A program made the position numbers and the translations under genes. Source: Entonaema liquescens (lineage: Eukaryota > Ascomycota > Sordariomycetes > Xylariales > Xylariaceae). Taken from it: 64,000 bases of DNA. Below, one piece after another: positions 1 through 12,812 of this stretch. Position 1 is the stretch's first letter; each line of letters opens with the position of its first letter. Location: the NCBI GenBank assembly GCA_902805475.1, contig CADCSX010000003.1, forward strand, positions 2,914,001 through 2,978,000, in the 5' to 3' direction. Under the pieces are notes generated by a model. That model was not told the DNA's origin, ran no database searches, and saw nothing but the letters and a program-made list of their open reading frames with translations.

Positions 1-2648
1 CATTTGCAGTATGCTTGCAAATACTGGGTTCACCATCTCTTACAAATCGAGGAAACTGAGAACGCCCAGAGTGTATTGGTCGATGATGGAGAAATTCATA
101 AATTCCTGCAGAGATACCTTCTGAACTGGCTTGAGGCGCTTAGTTTGATTAGAGAGATTGAAGCTTCCATCCATATGGTAAACCATCTTCGGACCATCAC
201 TGATGTAAGCTACCAACTTATATCTTCCGTCTTTACCAAATTTCATATTGACAAGTACACTAGATGCAAAAAAGCCCGATATTATCCGCCTTTCTTCAAG
301 ACATATATCGCTTTATTCCTTTCAATATCAACGTCATCCGAAATACCCCCCTTCAGGTGTATTATTCTTCAATTCTATTCTGTCCTTCCACAAGCATCAT
401 ACGAGCTTTGTTTATGGAGCCACTTAATGAATGGGTTATCAAACTCCCTGCCGTAGAAAAGTCATGGGCGGCAGAATTGATGACTATTAATGTAACTAAC
501 CCCATGAACCCTCTCGATGGCCCCAAAATTATAATCTCTCCGAATGGCAAAACAATTCTCTCGCTGTTTTGTAACGTGGCTCAAGTTTGGGAAGCTGCTA
601 CGGGAGCTGAAATGGCCAGAATTGATTTTGAGCCAAGCAAACGTAATATTCTTGCGGGTTCATTTTCACTAGATAGACAGATTATTGCTTTGGGCCAATC
701 AGATGACTCAATCCGACTATACGACGTGCGGACCCGCAAAATCTCAAACTTAATATTAGATTCTGAGGAACGTATTCAAATGTTTGCTTTCATCCGGTCT
801 CCTACGAGCAGATCATTGGCCTCATTATCGTTTGATGGGATATGTCGCGTGTGGGATATTAATACCCAGAGAGATACTTTTATTCACAATGTTGCGCGAT
901 CTTTTCCACTAAATTTGGCGGTTTCACCTGATGGTAATTTAGTGGCAACTAGATCTGGCAACATAGGGAGGCGAGTTGAAGAAGAACTGAGTGTAACGAT
1001 TCAGGTATGGAACGTCCATACGGGAGAGTTAGCAACTCAGTTTGATATCAATTCATATTGTTTCAGTCCAATCGCATTCTCCCCGGATGGAGTTACCATG
1101 GCAGTGGCAACATCAGGCAATACAATCAAGCTATATAATACTAAGTCGTGGCATTTACCGCCAATCGATCTAGGCGCCAATGAATACGTAAATTCACTTG
1201 CATTCTCACCCGATGGAAAAACTCTCGCTACCTGTTAATTGTGGTCAGTTCATCTGATCGATCTGAAATCTAGAAAAGAAATTTATAAATACTCTAATAC
1301 CGCCTCTGGGTTGCTTTACGATGCGGCATTCTTTCCTAAAGGGAAAATCTTAGCATGCGTATCCTACAACACTATCCGATTGTGGGATATTATGACTATT
1401 TGCGGTGAGACTGGAGTAATCGAGAACAAAGTTGAATGCGTCGAGATCCCCGATGATAGTAATGTTGCCATTACATTATTTTCCAATGAGACCACACTGT
1501 GGGATTTAGACAGATTCGAAGTCTTAAAGAAAATCCCCTACGCGTTACAACCCACCCCCAACAACCAATTTGCCGTGTTTTATCATGACGGCTTTATTGA
1601 TATATGGAACACTATAATAGGCGAGCATGTTAAGCGATTCGACGACACTAGTCGCCTCTTTTTTTCACCTTATGGCGAAATTGTAGCATTGGTCACAAAT
1701 AGCACGATACAAATTCTCGATGTTAATATGTGGGAGCAGCGAGCAAATTTCGAAGTCCCAAACGGATATAGTGTATTAGAAGAGGTCCAGTTTTTAGTCG
1801 GTAATAGGGTTGTCTTGCGGCTGACGAGCGAGTGCAGGAAATGTATCCTAGCTGGAAAACTACGATTTCACCTCTGTTACTTGAAACTACCCAATATATA
1901 TCATTTGAGAAAGGACGAATATGACACCCACGAAAGCCCTACCTTGTCACCCGACGGTACAATGGTGGCCTCTATTAAACTAGACGAAGGCCACGTTTAT
2001 CTACTAAACACGGACACAGAACAAGTCAGAGCTGAACTGCCAATAGGAGCCCGTACTATCTCTAATTATTTCAGGGAGGTGCGCCTACTATTTTCGTCAA
2101 ACAGTGCCAAGGTAGCTATATGGGGCCATTCTTATGAGGGAGAGATTTCTTTGTGGAGTACAGTTACGGGCGCTCTACTATACACTTTAAGACAGTCAGA
2201 CATCTATGGTCCAATAACGATAGCATTGAGTGGGAAGGTTGCTCTCAGAACCATCAGCGGAGTTTCGTTATGGGACCCTGAGACTGGCGACGTAACAAAA
2301 CCGCTTTGTGACACGCGCGACCCTGGCTTATCCTTCGCCGAGGATGACAAATACTTAATTGGCAAGCGCGGTCGCTTGCCACTCCCATCTACTGCCAAAG
2401 ATTTTGGTTGCCTTTATGTTGACGAGGACTGGGTGCTTCAAGGAGGTGAAAGACTTTTATGGCTTCCCGAAGCTTATCGGGCAGAGCCTGAAGCAATAGC
2501 AGTACAGGGTGGAACTATCGTCCTAAGGCCTGAATCTAGCTCTGTCAGGTTTATTAAGATCGATCTCGAGAATACCCCGCTAGCTAAGCAGCATAGAAGA
2601 TCTTTACAGGTTGAGCGGGATGGTATTAGGATCACGGAAGTGGCGTAG
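1..2648 (+). pseudogene. NACHT-WD40 (NWD/HET-E-like) NLR, 3' part, broken
   Basis: This is the C-terminal part of a fungal NLR-type protein; the window edge cuts off the NTPase core. Frame 1 (from the edge to about 265) reads the helical linker that follows NACHT domains, with YACKYWVHHL and FLQRYLLNWLEALSLI. Frame 3 (from about 264) continues with FLQDIYRF and PLQVYYSSILFCP, which in this family lie directly before the propeller. WD40 blades follow, with FSPDGKTLA-type strands ending in W-D or W-N (for example IRLYDV, VWDINT, IQVWNV, LWSTVTG, LWDPETG). The frames differ by one base near an A6 run at 268-273. A TAA at 1236-1238 then interrupts the same frame in mid-blade, and 469 more codons of propeller follow to 2648. 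A real pseudogene is likely because of the extra stop, but the frameshift alone could be a sequence error. In this family the propeller senses ligands in cell-death or heterokaryon incompatibility. Confidence 0.8.
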
Positions 2649-3263
2649 CTTTTTGGTACATAGGTATGTTCCATTCTCTTCTCAGAGAAGGGTAAACATA
2701 GGGACAGCTACCCTATTTAGGCGAAGTAGTCGGTTGGAAGTATGCTATATACCTACTGCAGTACATGAGGATTTCCAGGTTTGTTTCAAAGAAGGTTCGA
2801 CTATATAATTTCTATGTAATGGACAGCAAATCCAGTTACGGTATAAAAGCTCCAACTGCCTCATTGAAATTCAATCAGAGATATTAGAATATTGACGGCA
2901 AGAGTATGAGCGACTGGTTATCTGGCAACGTTGATGTAGATGTATGTAAAAGGGTTCACAAATATGAAATTCTACATTAAAGCCCCAAAATTTACAAATG
3001 TTTCTTCATGAAGGTGTCAAGTAGTATTAAGTCATATGTAATAAGTGTTTATATTGAGATTCCTAGGTAGCTCAAGGAGGATTGTCTACTCAATATGGTG
3101 GATGTTAAAGCGGGCAATGAAATACCGCTACGAGACTTCTTCTCATAGAAACATCAGAAATAATCAACGGAACTAGAGATAGGACCCAATTTGAATCCTG
3201 GGCTAGCTCAGAATTACACAACTCCAATACGCCACGCAATGCACAAAGGACATCATCCCGAAC
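2649..3263. other. intergenic, no gene seen
   Basis: AT-rich spacer between the tail-to-tail NACHT-WD40 relic and bud23. All frames are closed at short intervals. I see no RNA gene or repeat. Confidence 0.6.
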
Positions 3264-4163
3264 CTAAAAAGCAATCCGCCTCTTACGTCCCGTATACTTA
3301 GACGTAGCCTTGACAACTTTTCCTTTCCGCTCCATCTGTTCCTTCTTCTTGATGATCCATGCTTTGCTCCCCTTTTTTATCTCGCCCTTCCCATTGCGAT
3401 TGCCATGTCTTGAATCTAACACGTCAACGCCATCCATGCCCTTAACTACTCCGGTAATGTCGCCTCCATTCCCATCGAGGTTACCACCACCAACCGTGAG
3501 CACCAGGTACACCTTGACGTTCTTGGTCTCCGGGTCATCTTCCAGTAGACCAGCACCGAAGCCTGCCCTTACCGCTGCGCTCGTAATCATCTTTTTCTGC
3601 TCGTCGTTCTTCGGGTAGAACTGGCACACAGCTCGCCCGCCTCTCTTTAAGCTGGCATACAACCCATTGAAGAATCTCGACAGGCGGCCCGCAGGCGATA
3701 CATCGCTACTTTCGGCATTGCATAGCCATTGTATTGCGCTGATGCTGATAGCTGCGTCGAACGTGCCGGCTCGGAAGGGGACACCCTGTCCTATATCGGC
3801 TAATAATAAATCGCCTTCCACGTCCCGCTGTAGCGCGACATCCAACATTGAGGCAGATACGTCCATCCCTACCCATACGTGCGGGCCGCCTTCCTCAGGG
3901 GGTAGTGAGGAGAGGATCTCGCCTGATAGACCGCTTCCACAGCCGACGTCGAGGATGAAAGAGGGCGAGGATAGATCGAGGAGCTCTAGAGCTCGATGTG
4001 TCATTGATGCTTGGATGTTCTGTATTCGGGAAGACGTTGTGTACTTGCGCGCCTCGGAGTCATTGTAGTGGACGTCGGCGGACCTTGACAATGGAGTCAG
4101 AGTGACGATATTCTTTGGTGGGGAGGGTCGTTTTACGTACAGTGTGTCCTCTGGCCGCGACAT
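3264..4163 (-). CDS. bud23: 18S rRNA (guanine-N7) methyltransferase Bud23
   Basis: SAM-dependent methyltransferase that makes m7G in the 18S rRNA P-site region (G1575 in yeast) together with Trm112, needed for 40S maturation in nucleolus and nucleus. The N-terminus MSRPED and the block HYNDSEARKYTTSSRIQ are family hallmarks. The SAM site is LDVGCGSGLSGEIL, followed by VGMDVSASMLDVA and ISISAIQWLCNA. The C-terminus is lysine/arginine-rich (KKKEQMERKGK, YTGRKRRIAF), as in yeast. The frame is open from ATG to stop (299 codons), but residues 9-27 look foreign: a 57-nt intron without stops (4084-4140, donor GTACGT, branch-like CTGAC, acceptor CAAG) probably lies there. Removing it gives MSRPEDTL-SADVHYND and a 280-residue protein of normal length. 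It is tail to tail with the NACHT-WD40 relic and divergent from svp26. Confidence 0.93.
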   Translation of the reverse strand: MSRPEDTLYVKRPSPPKNIVTLTPLSRSADVHYNDSEARKYTTSSRIQNIQASMTHRALELLDLSSPSFILDVGCGSGLSGEILSSLPPEEGGPHVWVGMDVSASMLDVALQRDVEGDLLLADIGQGVPFRAGTFDAAISISAIQWLCNAESSDVSPAGRLSRFFNGLYASLKRGGRAVCQFYPKNDEQKKMITSAAVRAGFGAGLLEDDPETKNVKVYLVLTVGGGNLDGNGGDITGVVKGMDGVDVLDSRHGNRNGKGEIKKGSKAWIIKKKEQMERKGKVVKATSKYTGRKRRIAF

Positions 4164-4736
4164 ATTGTTGGCTTTGTTTTATCGTAATTCCTGGCAACGT
4201 AGTGATTTGAGTGGGAATATCAAGTTCTATCAATTGAATTACTTCGGTTTGAAACTTGGGATTGTGCTCCTTTTTACCTAATGTATGAGTAGATGATTGA
4301 TGATGGGTCGCATTTTAGCAATTGCTTGTGATGCGCCGGCGTTGAACTTTTCTGTGGAGCAGATTCAAATCTTATCGTTATCTCTTATCGAGCGGGATAT
4401 TCTCGGGTATCGTGGATCTAAAATGCTAGCAAGAACCTTATGCAGGGGTACATTATGTCATACCTACTCACTTACCTTATCAAGTACTTAAGGTACCTGA
4501 TAAGGAAAATCGAATGACCGTTTCCGCTGTCAAAGAAGGCCACGCTTTCAATTCCTCAGCTCTCAAACTTCCGGTCGCGTCGGTTCGTCCGGCCAATCCT
4601 ACGAAGGCCAAGATCTAGCCTTTCGCAATGTCATCATGCTTGTCCTTACCTAAGTAGCAACCAACTTCCTTTCCTTTTTTTATAACCCCAGATAGTTACC
4701 TATACTATGATATTATCATAGTCGATACTACGAACA

Positions 4737-5545
4737 ATGTGGATTCTACCTCTCGTTGGCTATCTCGGCTCCATCGTGGGCTTTTGTTTCTTAACACTGG
4801 CTATAGGTACGCTCTTGGCATCTCATACTCTTTATCAGAACAATATACCCTAGTCTAGCTTTTCGATATATCTAGTTTTTAACATGAGACTTTCTCTATA
4901 GCTTCCGGTCTATACTATCTCTCTGAACTAGTAGAAGAGCATACCGTTATTGCGAAACGACTTCTAACCAAACTCATCTACTCTATCATCGGACTACAGC
5001 TCATACTTTGGCTTGTCGATGGATTCCCTTTTGGGCTGACCCTAATGGGGGTTGTATCGCATGTTATATATCTCGGAAATATGCGGCGCTTCCCATTCGT
5101 CAAATTGACAGACCCTCTGTTCATCGCCTCGTGTGGTATGTCAATACCATCATCGTTTCGTTCGAGATTAAGTCCGGGGGTTACTAACTATGCGGCAGTG
5201 CTTGTATTAGTCAATCATTACTTTTGGTTCCAACACTTTTCCGAGGCACAGCAACGGTCCTACTCGCGCCTGTCATCTATGTACGACCAACCGGACGTGC
5301 CAAGTTTCACCGAGATCGCATCATACTTTGGTTTGTGCGTATGGTTAATCCCCTTCGCCTTATTTGTCAGTTTGTCCGCTAGCGATAACGTCCTACCCAC
5401 CATTGGTACCGAGCAACCTTCGCGCGACGTGGACGGAAAGAATAAGCGGCAAGGCATGGTAAAAGTCATTGTTGATAACGTACTATCAGCCATCGGAGAA
5501 GTTACCCGCTTAGCAGGGTGGAAGAAGCCAGAGGACCGGTTCTGA
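4737..5545 (+). CDS. svp26: Svp26/Erv26-family early-Golgi membrane protein
   Basis: Tetraspanning membrane protein of the TEX261/Svp26 family. In yeast it is a COPII cargo adaptor that carries Golgi mannosyltransferases and alkaline phosphatase out of the ER. I build three exons: 4737-4806, 4902-5135 and 5199-5545, giving 216 residues. Donors are GTACGC and GTATGT; the second intron has a perfect TACTAAC branch site at 5182-5188. The start MWILPLVGYLGSIVGF opens the first TM segment. Then come LIYSIIGLQLILWLVDG, the conserved HVIYLGNMRRFPFVKLTDP, VLVLVNHYFWFQHF and LCVWLIPFALFVSLSASD. The cytosolic tail is short and basic. Length and segment order fit the family (about 230 residues in yeast). 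Confidence 0.93.
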
Positions 5546-7146
5546 GGCTATAGTAGTGTTAAGAATCAAGTACCTAGGTAATAATATGTACGTATATTCA
5601 TGATCCGCCGAACCAACTTTCACGGTAAGTGATCTGTCAATGTTGGTCTCCATCGGAAGCTGACGAGCATCAGGGCATCTCCAACCGCATATATGCATCC
5701 ATCCAATGTGGACGTTTTCTACCTTCCCTAATCGAAGGTGGGCATATGTCTCCTTCTAGTTGAGCCCGGTTTAAGACAACGTGTTCTAAGATTCGAGCCA
5801 TGCCAATCAACTAGTAAGTAAACGTTGGTTTCCTAAAAAGAAAAAAAAAACAGAAAAAATATTATCATGATGACATCTCCAATTTATTATGCTAGATTGT
5901 ATTTGAGTCAATCGACCTTGATGTGAACGATTGGGTTTACCTGAACAAATTATTTTATTTATATTCCTGAAACATCAGTATTCTTCATCAATCGGCTGCT
6001 GACTTCAACTACAGATTTGCCAAGCCTCCTGATACGAGTCAATATTCGTAAGGGCTAGTTAATATGATGTTACTGTTTGTAGCATTGCCTTGAGGGACTC
6101 GTTAGCAGGAGATGATCGTCAATTTATCGGTTCCTCCTTATAACATTAGACGTGTCGTCGAATAGGGCTTACATGTTTAAGTACACTGATAAAACCGAGG
6201 CTCGGCGTCAACAAAGGCGACGATATTGCCTACAGACGTAACGTTATTCAAAGTGCCCAATATTTTAAGGAGAATATTGTTTGCATGCATATTTGAGATC
6301 ACTTTAAGCCGTGGAAATCTAATGGCACTACAGAAATGCGATAAAAGTTCCAACATAAATAAAAATTCCCGTCGGATAAACTGGCCTATGAGAATGCTGT
6401 TTATTCGTCTGCCTATTGCAACCAACCTTAATCTACCATTCGCGTGCACCCTAGGTACATACAATGATTGGGCTCCTATACGTGCCTCCAACATATACAT
6501 AGTATATCTCCTTATTTCTCCTTAGCCCAGCCTGAACGAACGGGGTATCCAAGTTGAGACCAAGCAAGATAGCAGCAATGACCAGCGATACTCTAGTCTT
6601 CATGTTTCAAATCGAGCGAATGGCATCAAGCACTTGACAACAAGGATTGATCAGCACTGCTCAGCCATTGGATTTCTACATTTTTACCAGAAGCGGTAAC
6701 TAGGATCCTGGTCTATCCCAGGTTCCCACAAGTATTTGCTCCCCGTAAAATAAATCCTGTTGCCTGAGATTTCAGAATACGACGATACCTATCTACATAC
6801 CGCTGCCCGCGTATTATTATTGCCAGAATCAGAGCAGAACCACATCAACTTCGTATACTCAGTATGCAATGCCCGTAGCATACAATCTCTAATCTGTAAC
6901 TATAACCGCCGCCGCACAAATTCCGTGTAACAGTAAACACTCAAGCTGGTATAATGCAGTTGTGGCTTAGATCGTTACAACTTACTTGGGAGCTGAGCCG
7001 TATCATATATGATTTATATCTGTCCCTGATCTAAACAGGAAAGGATTATCAGTTTTGTCAGTTATATACCTACTAACTAGCCAACATTGAACCATCTAAC
7101 GACACATATGGCGTAAATTCACTTGCCAGTTGACGACTCTACAAAA
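5546..7146. other. intergenic, promoter side of the ABC transporter
   Basis: About 1.6 kb, AT-rich, with an A11 run near 5841 and scattered TAGGTAC-like motifs (for example 5571-5581). Overlapping ORFs of about 100 codons at 6177-6525 on both strands have no recognisable composition and no splice partners; I treat them as chance. Confidence 0.5.
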
Positions 7147-10100
7147 ATGACTCTAGAATCGTTTAGGCGCCAGACATGGGCCTTGACGAGGAAGAACCTC
7201 CTCATCACGGTCGTTCGAAAATGGCGCTCGACTTTCTTCCGGTCTCTCCTCTTCCCGATAGCTGTTTTGGTTATTTTACTCGAAATTCAAAATTTCACCA
7301 GAGATCCAAACCGATATGGAATCGGCAGTCCTCATCAAATCTACAGCCTTGCTGATAACATGGCGGAAAACTCGAAATCGCTCGTTTTAGTTCAAGAGGC
7401 TGGCCTTGGTCCTGATTTCCAGCCTGTTCTGGAGAAGATTACGGACCCCCTAGATTCGAATAAGCTTATTTACCTTAACGATTCTAGCAAGATAGATACC
7501 ATCTGCCCAGTGGATTATCATGGAAACTCGCCATGCTATGCGGTGGTAATCTTTAAGGACTCTCCTCTCAGCGGACGCATCAACGCAACATGGAACTACA
7601 CCATCAGAGTAGAACCCAGCGTCTTTGATTGGCCTTTCAACGTCTTCGACACGACCAGCTCTCTCGATAAATTGTTTCTACCTGTTCAACTGGCTGTCGA
7701 GAATGCGATGCTCAACCTAACCGATAGCCCAGACTTCATGGCTTTTACAGACCTAACGCAAGAGGAGGTGGATGAGCAATCAAGAAGCAGCTTCCTCGTA
7801 ACGGCATTGTATATTCTGTCCTTCGTCTTCTACCTCACGTTCGTCCCGGTTGGACATCACGTTGCGGGTATGATAGCGTCTGAGCGGGAAACCGGAATGT
7901 CAGACCTGATTGACGCAATGGGCGGGGGTGTTGCTTGGCCGAGAGTACTGAGCTATGTTTTCACATTTGATCTTCTATACTTGCCTCTTTGGATCATCTT
8001 GGGAGCCTGTAAGTGAACCCTCTATTGACCCTGAATGCTGTTTTTAACCTTGATTAGTATACTGGACCCTCCTCGTGCCCGGCCAAAGCGCAGCCGTTAC
8101 TATAATCTGGCAGATACTCACGGGGTGGGCAATCACAAGTTCATATATATTTGGGGCAGCATTCTTCAAAAGATCTGCTTTCGCTAGTCTTTTTGTCTCG
8201 TTGATTCCTTGGCTATTAGCTATATGCTCTGCTTACGCGGAAAACCTAGGAACTACTGCTCCTCTTGGCCAGGTCGTTGTGTTGTCTTTATTGTTTCCTA
8301 GCATGAATTTTATCTACTTCTTCAGCTTTCTAGGCAAGGCCGAAATTCTCGAAACCCCCCTCAATATGCTACAGCCACTGCCAGAGGATAAATTAAGCCG
8401 GTTAACGGTAAGTGGACAGGGGAATGGTATCAATTGGGTCAGTCTCAGCGGCCCTTATTTCCTCTGGGTCATCTTGGTCGTCCAGATCATTGGCTACACG
8501 TTGTTGGCCGTTTTGGTTGAGACACATTTACACGGTAACAACCGACGCCGTCGAAACTTTCATAACACTCCAGAAGCGGCCAACTCCCATATTGCTATTG
8601 AGACTGTTGAGTTAGAGAAGCAGTATCGGCCGTCGTGGTTCAAGAAGCTTTTCTGCTGTGCTCGCACACCAGATACCAAAGCTGTCAATGGTTTAAACCT
8701 CGTCAGTCAGAGACGCCAGATACTCTGCCTATTGGGCCCTAATGGTTCTGGGAAAACAACAACTCTCGATATGTTAGCCGGATTCCAGGCCCCTACTGGA
8801 GGTCAAGTGAATATCAATGCTGCGCCATCGCAATTAGGTAAGTTACATTAGACAGCCAGAGCAAGAATTTTTTACTAACTTATAACAGGTATTTGTCCGC
8901 AACGTAATGTATTGTGGGACAACTTGACCGTTTATGAACATCTGGTCATCTGGAACATTCTGAAAGGCAATACTGAGGATCAGGCGTCCCTCGAGCGACT
9001 AATCGAAAAGTGTGATCTCGCGCAAAAGAAAGACAGCTTCTCGAGGAACCTTAGCGGTGGTATGAAAAGAAAACTCCAGCTGGCTTGCATGCTTGTTGGT
9101 GGCTCCTCCGTTTGTCTTATGGACGAGGTTTCTTCCGGTCTTGACCCCCTATCTCGTCGTGCCATCTGGAATGTGGTTCTTAGCGAGAGATCGCAGAGAA
9201 CTATGGTGTTCACGACCCACTTCCTTGATGAATGCGAGGTCCTAGCAGACCACGTCGTTATTATCACGCTAGGAAAGATCAACTGCCAAGGGACACCGAC
9301 TGAACTAAAGAACCAATATGGCGGAGGCTATCGTGTTCACATCCCAAAGTCTGAAGATATATCGAGCATACAGTATCCGGTAATAGAACAACATGATCGG
9401 TACATTTGCAGGACACCAGACTCGGCCTCGGCTGCGCAATTTCTAGCCTCACTGAAGAACTCCAGTGATTCGGACTTGTACGTCGCTGGCCCTACCATGG
9501 AAGATGTGTTCCTAAAGGTCTCCGAAGAGCCACACGCACTCATCGGCGAGGCACCAGAGGATATTTCACTCATAAACTCTCAACCAAGCAAAGCAAGAAG
9601 CCCACACGTCGAGCCGACTCTATGGGTTACCTACTCGCAGCAATTCCGGGCCCTTTTCCTGAAACGGATCAAAGTACTACGCTCAAACTGGTGGGCTTAT
9701 TTCTTCGCCCTCGCTATTCCTATCATCGCGACCTCTGTCATCGGGACTTTCCTCGAAGACTACGAAATCCCCGCCTGCGACAAATTAGTAACGTCTCCGC
9801 CCTACGATAGCCCCATAAACTTTATATATACAACTTCGACAGCAATAGGTCCACCGTCGATGAACAATACAGTTGAGGAGCTTCTAAACGCCACAATTGA
9901 GTATTCTTACAGGGGCGGCGGCAACGGACCCTACCTGTTCGATAATCGGAATGCAATCGAGAACTTCGTTCATACCAACCCTATGAACATATCCACTGGT
10001 GGTGCGATATGGTTAGGAAATGACACGAAACCTCTTATTGCCTACTCTGCGAGGAGCCTAGAGAGAGGCGCTACTGACCTTTTGAACCTCTTTAACCAGG

Positions 10101-12094
10101 TCCGCAGTGGGGGACGTGTAGTAGGCGCCCTATCTTACCTTCGATCATATGAGCAGTACACAGGGGGACAGAGCATGGCATACATAACCATTTTCTGTCT
10201 GCTACAAGCGCTCTACCCAGCCTTCTTCTCCCTATACCCAACATACGAGCGCAGATCTCAAGTACGAGGGCTTCAGTATTCGAACGGTGTCCGACCGTTC
10301 CCCTTGCTATTCTCGTATTGGATGTTCGATTTCGTATTTGTCCTGGTTATCACGGCTGTCTGCACTGCCTTGATCGCCCCTGTTGCACCATGGTTTGGTT
10401 TAGGCCACATCTGGCTCATACAAGTGCTTTACGGACTTGCAGCTATCCTTTTCGCGTACCTGGTTTCTCTCATGTCGCGCTCGCAGCCAGCTGCGTTCGC
10501 TTATTCGATTTTATTCATGGCTCTCATGTACGTCATCTCGATAATATCACTATTGGTAAGATACCCCCCCCCCTTTAATCCTAGTATCAATGTAGAATCT
10601 ACACTAACCCGAGAACCAGGTCATTCAAATGACGGACGGTTCAAATCAGGCGGCCAACGACGGATTGGCCTTCGGACTCGGTCTTATTTTCCCTATCCAG
10701 AACCTTATGCGAGCCATGTCTGTGAGTCTAAACATGTACATCATCCGCTGTCGAGGCAATGTGATGGTTACGGACCCGAGCTCAATCTACGCTTTCGGCG
10801 GCCCCATCATGTTGCTCATCCTCCAAATCATCGGTCTCTTCACCTTGCTCTTATGGCTTGAAGGTGGCAGCTTCGCGTGGATCTCGAAACCCAAGGCCCT
10901 ACCACCAGTCGTTGAGGACTCAGAGAAGAGCATTTATTTCTCAGGACGACCGGATGTCGACGCCGAGGCCTCTCGCGTGGCCGCATCGGAGTCAGACCTC
11001 CTCCGCGTGCTCCACTTGTCCAAGAAATTTGGCCCCAAAGTTGCGGTTGACGACGTGTCGTTCGGTCTCCAGGAGGGCGAGATCCTTGCTCTATTAGGTC
11101 CTAATGGCGCTGGAAAGACTACTACAGTTAATATGATTCGTGGCGACCTGATACCAAGCAATGGCCGAATCTATCTCGAGGGTATTGACGTTCTTAAGAA
11201 CAAACGGCTAGCTCAGAAACACCTTGGTGGTAAGTTACCCCTATTCCACTCCCTGTCTTCTTACTAGTCCTAACAACATACCATTACAGTCTGTCCCCAA
11301 TTCGACGCCCTCGACCTCCTCACAGTGCACGAGCATCTCACCTTCTACGCGCGCTGCAAGGGCATCGAAGACATCAAAGCGACCGTATCCAACGTGATGG
11401 CCCGCGTCGGCATCACAATCCACGCCAACAAGCTCGCGGCCAAGCTGTCCGGCGGCAACAAGCGCAAACTAAGCCTCGCCATAGCCCTCCTCGGCGACCC
11501 CCGGTGCTCCTACTCGACGAGCCCAGCTCCGCCATGGACGCAGCCGCGAAGCGCGTGCTCTGGCGGACACTGGCTGCCGTAGCCCCGGGCGCTCCGTCCT
11601 GCTAACGACGCACTCGATGGAAGAGGCGGACGCGCTCGCGACCCGCGCGGCGATCGTCGCGCGCCGCGTCCTCGCCGTCGGCTCCACCGAGGCCCTGCGC
11701 AAGACCCACAGCAACGAGTACCACGTGCACCTGATCCTAGGGAGCGCGCCGCTATCCACGGTGGACGAGATGCGGGACGTGGAGGCGTGGGTGCGCCGGA
11801 CGTTCGGTGGCGGCGAGGATGCGCTGCGCTTCGAGGGGAGAGTCTCGGGGCCAGGTCAAGTTCGTGGTTCCGGCGGATAGCAAAGTGCCGGAGGCGAGGG
11901 CTGCGGGACGGCATGCTACGCGCAGTTTTACGAGGTATTTGATTGAGACGCTGGAGGCGTGGAAGGGGGAGCTGGGCGTTGAGTGTTATTCTATTTCCGC
12001 GTCGACGATGGAGTCGGTGTTTATGAAGGTGGTGAAGGAGGCTAATGCTACGGAAGATGAAGGCCGGGAGGAGAAGTCGTGGTGGCGGTTTTAG
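7147..12094 (+). CDS. ABC transporter, subfamily A (full-size), last NBD frameshifted
   Basis: Full-length ABCA-type transporter of about 1,575 residues, layout TMD1-NBD1-TMD2-NBD2. Exons: 7147-8008, 8058-8837, 8889-10555, 10620-11229 and 11290-12094; all junctions have GT-AG ends and keep frame. The ATG at 7147 fits MTLESFRRQTWALTRKNLL, the usual cytosolic start before TM1. NBD1 has GPNGSGKTTT, LSGGMKRK, VCLMDEVSSG and TTHFLDE. NBD2 has GPNGAGKTTT, LSGGNKRK, LLLDEPSSAMD and TTHSMEEAD. In the last exon the reading frame shifts three times: at the C5 run 11498-11502 (one base short), at about 11587-11589 (one short) and at about 11840-11860 (one extra or two short). Read as written, NBD2 loses its Walker B. 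The continued reading of conserved motifs across all three breaks suggests sequence errors in a GC-rich stretch or very recent decay. Fungal ABCA members are presumed lipid or sterol transporters; the substrate is unknown. Confidence 0.92.
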
Positions 12095-12812
12095 GAATTA
12101 GAAGGGATAGTTTGATAATTGGCGATTGTTACAACCTTTTGGAATGTTAAATATAGGATAGAACTGTATATGTCTTTTCTTCTGTTTTGTTTCTTTTATT
12201 CGTCATATATATTCCCATCGTGTGTTCTAACTATGCATTTTACCTATCTATTAATTATAAATAAAATGGCTAGGACAGTCAACAAGGCCGTAGTTTAAAC
12301 CCAAGTAAATTTGCATGTTAACCTCTATTCTCTATTATAAGAGGGTATACAGATTGTTGCTATCTTAGTCGTTACTAAATCAACCATCTTCAATCTCAGT
12401 ATATTACCCAGCATCGAACTAGTTCAGCTAATAAACAATAAATTCTTCTATTGTTATCTTTCTTGCTAATTTTCTTCCCCATACTAGAAGACGCCCATAT
12501 TGAATGAAGCAATAATTTATAGATCAAAATCCTGGTCATCTACCCAGCGTGAGATGATCCATAATGGATCATTGAACCCAATCTTACCACAAGCATCAAT
12601 ACTGAAAGCCTACTATCAACTATTAAATTACGTTTCCTAATATTCACGTTGTTCGTGCCTGCGAAGCTATATGATGTGTTGTTAGGATATCGTCTGTCTA
12701 GCCGTAGACCGACCTTTTTATATTTCGTATTAGACGTAGCTTGTTAAGTCCGGTGAGTAGAGCTTCAGTAATATACAGGTTGCCGACATATTGCTTTCCC
12801 CGAGCTTGATTA
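12095..12812. other. intergenic, no gene seen
   Basis: AT-rich spacer between the convergent ABC transporter and RidA genes; probably holds both 3' UTRs. No ORF with coding character. Confidence 0.5.

Noticed and set aside
6177..6525. Overlapping ORFs of about 100 codons on both strands
   Set aside because: They mirror each other, lack any motif or splice partner, and sit in AT-rich spacer.
11498..11502. Programmed ribosomal frameshift in the ABC transporter
   Set aside because: No slippery heptamer or stimulatory structure evident, and similar breaks at unrelated homopolymers in other genes point to sequence error.
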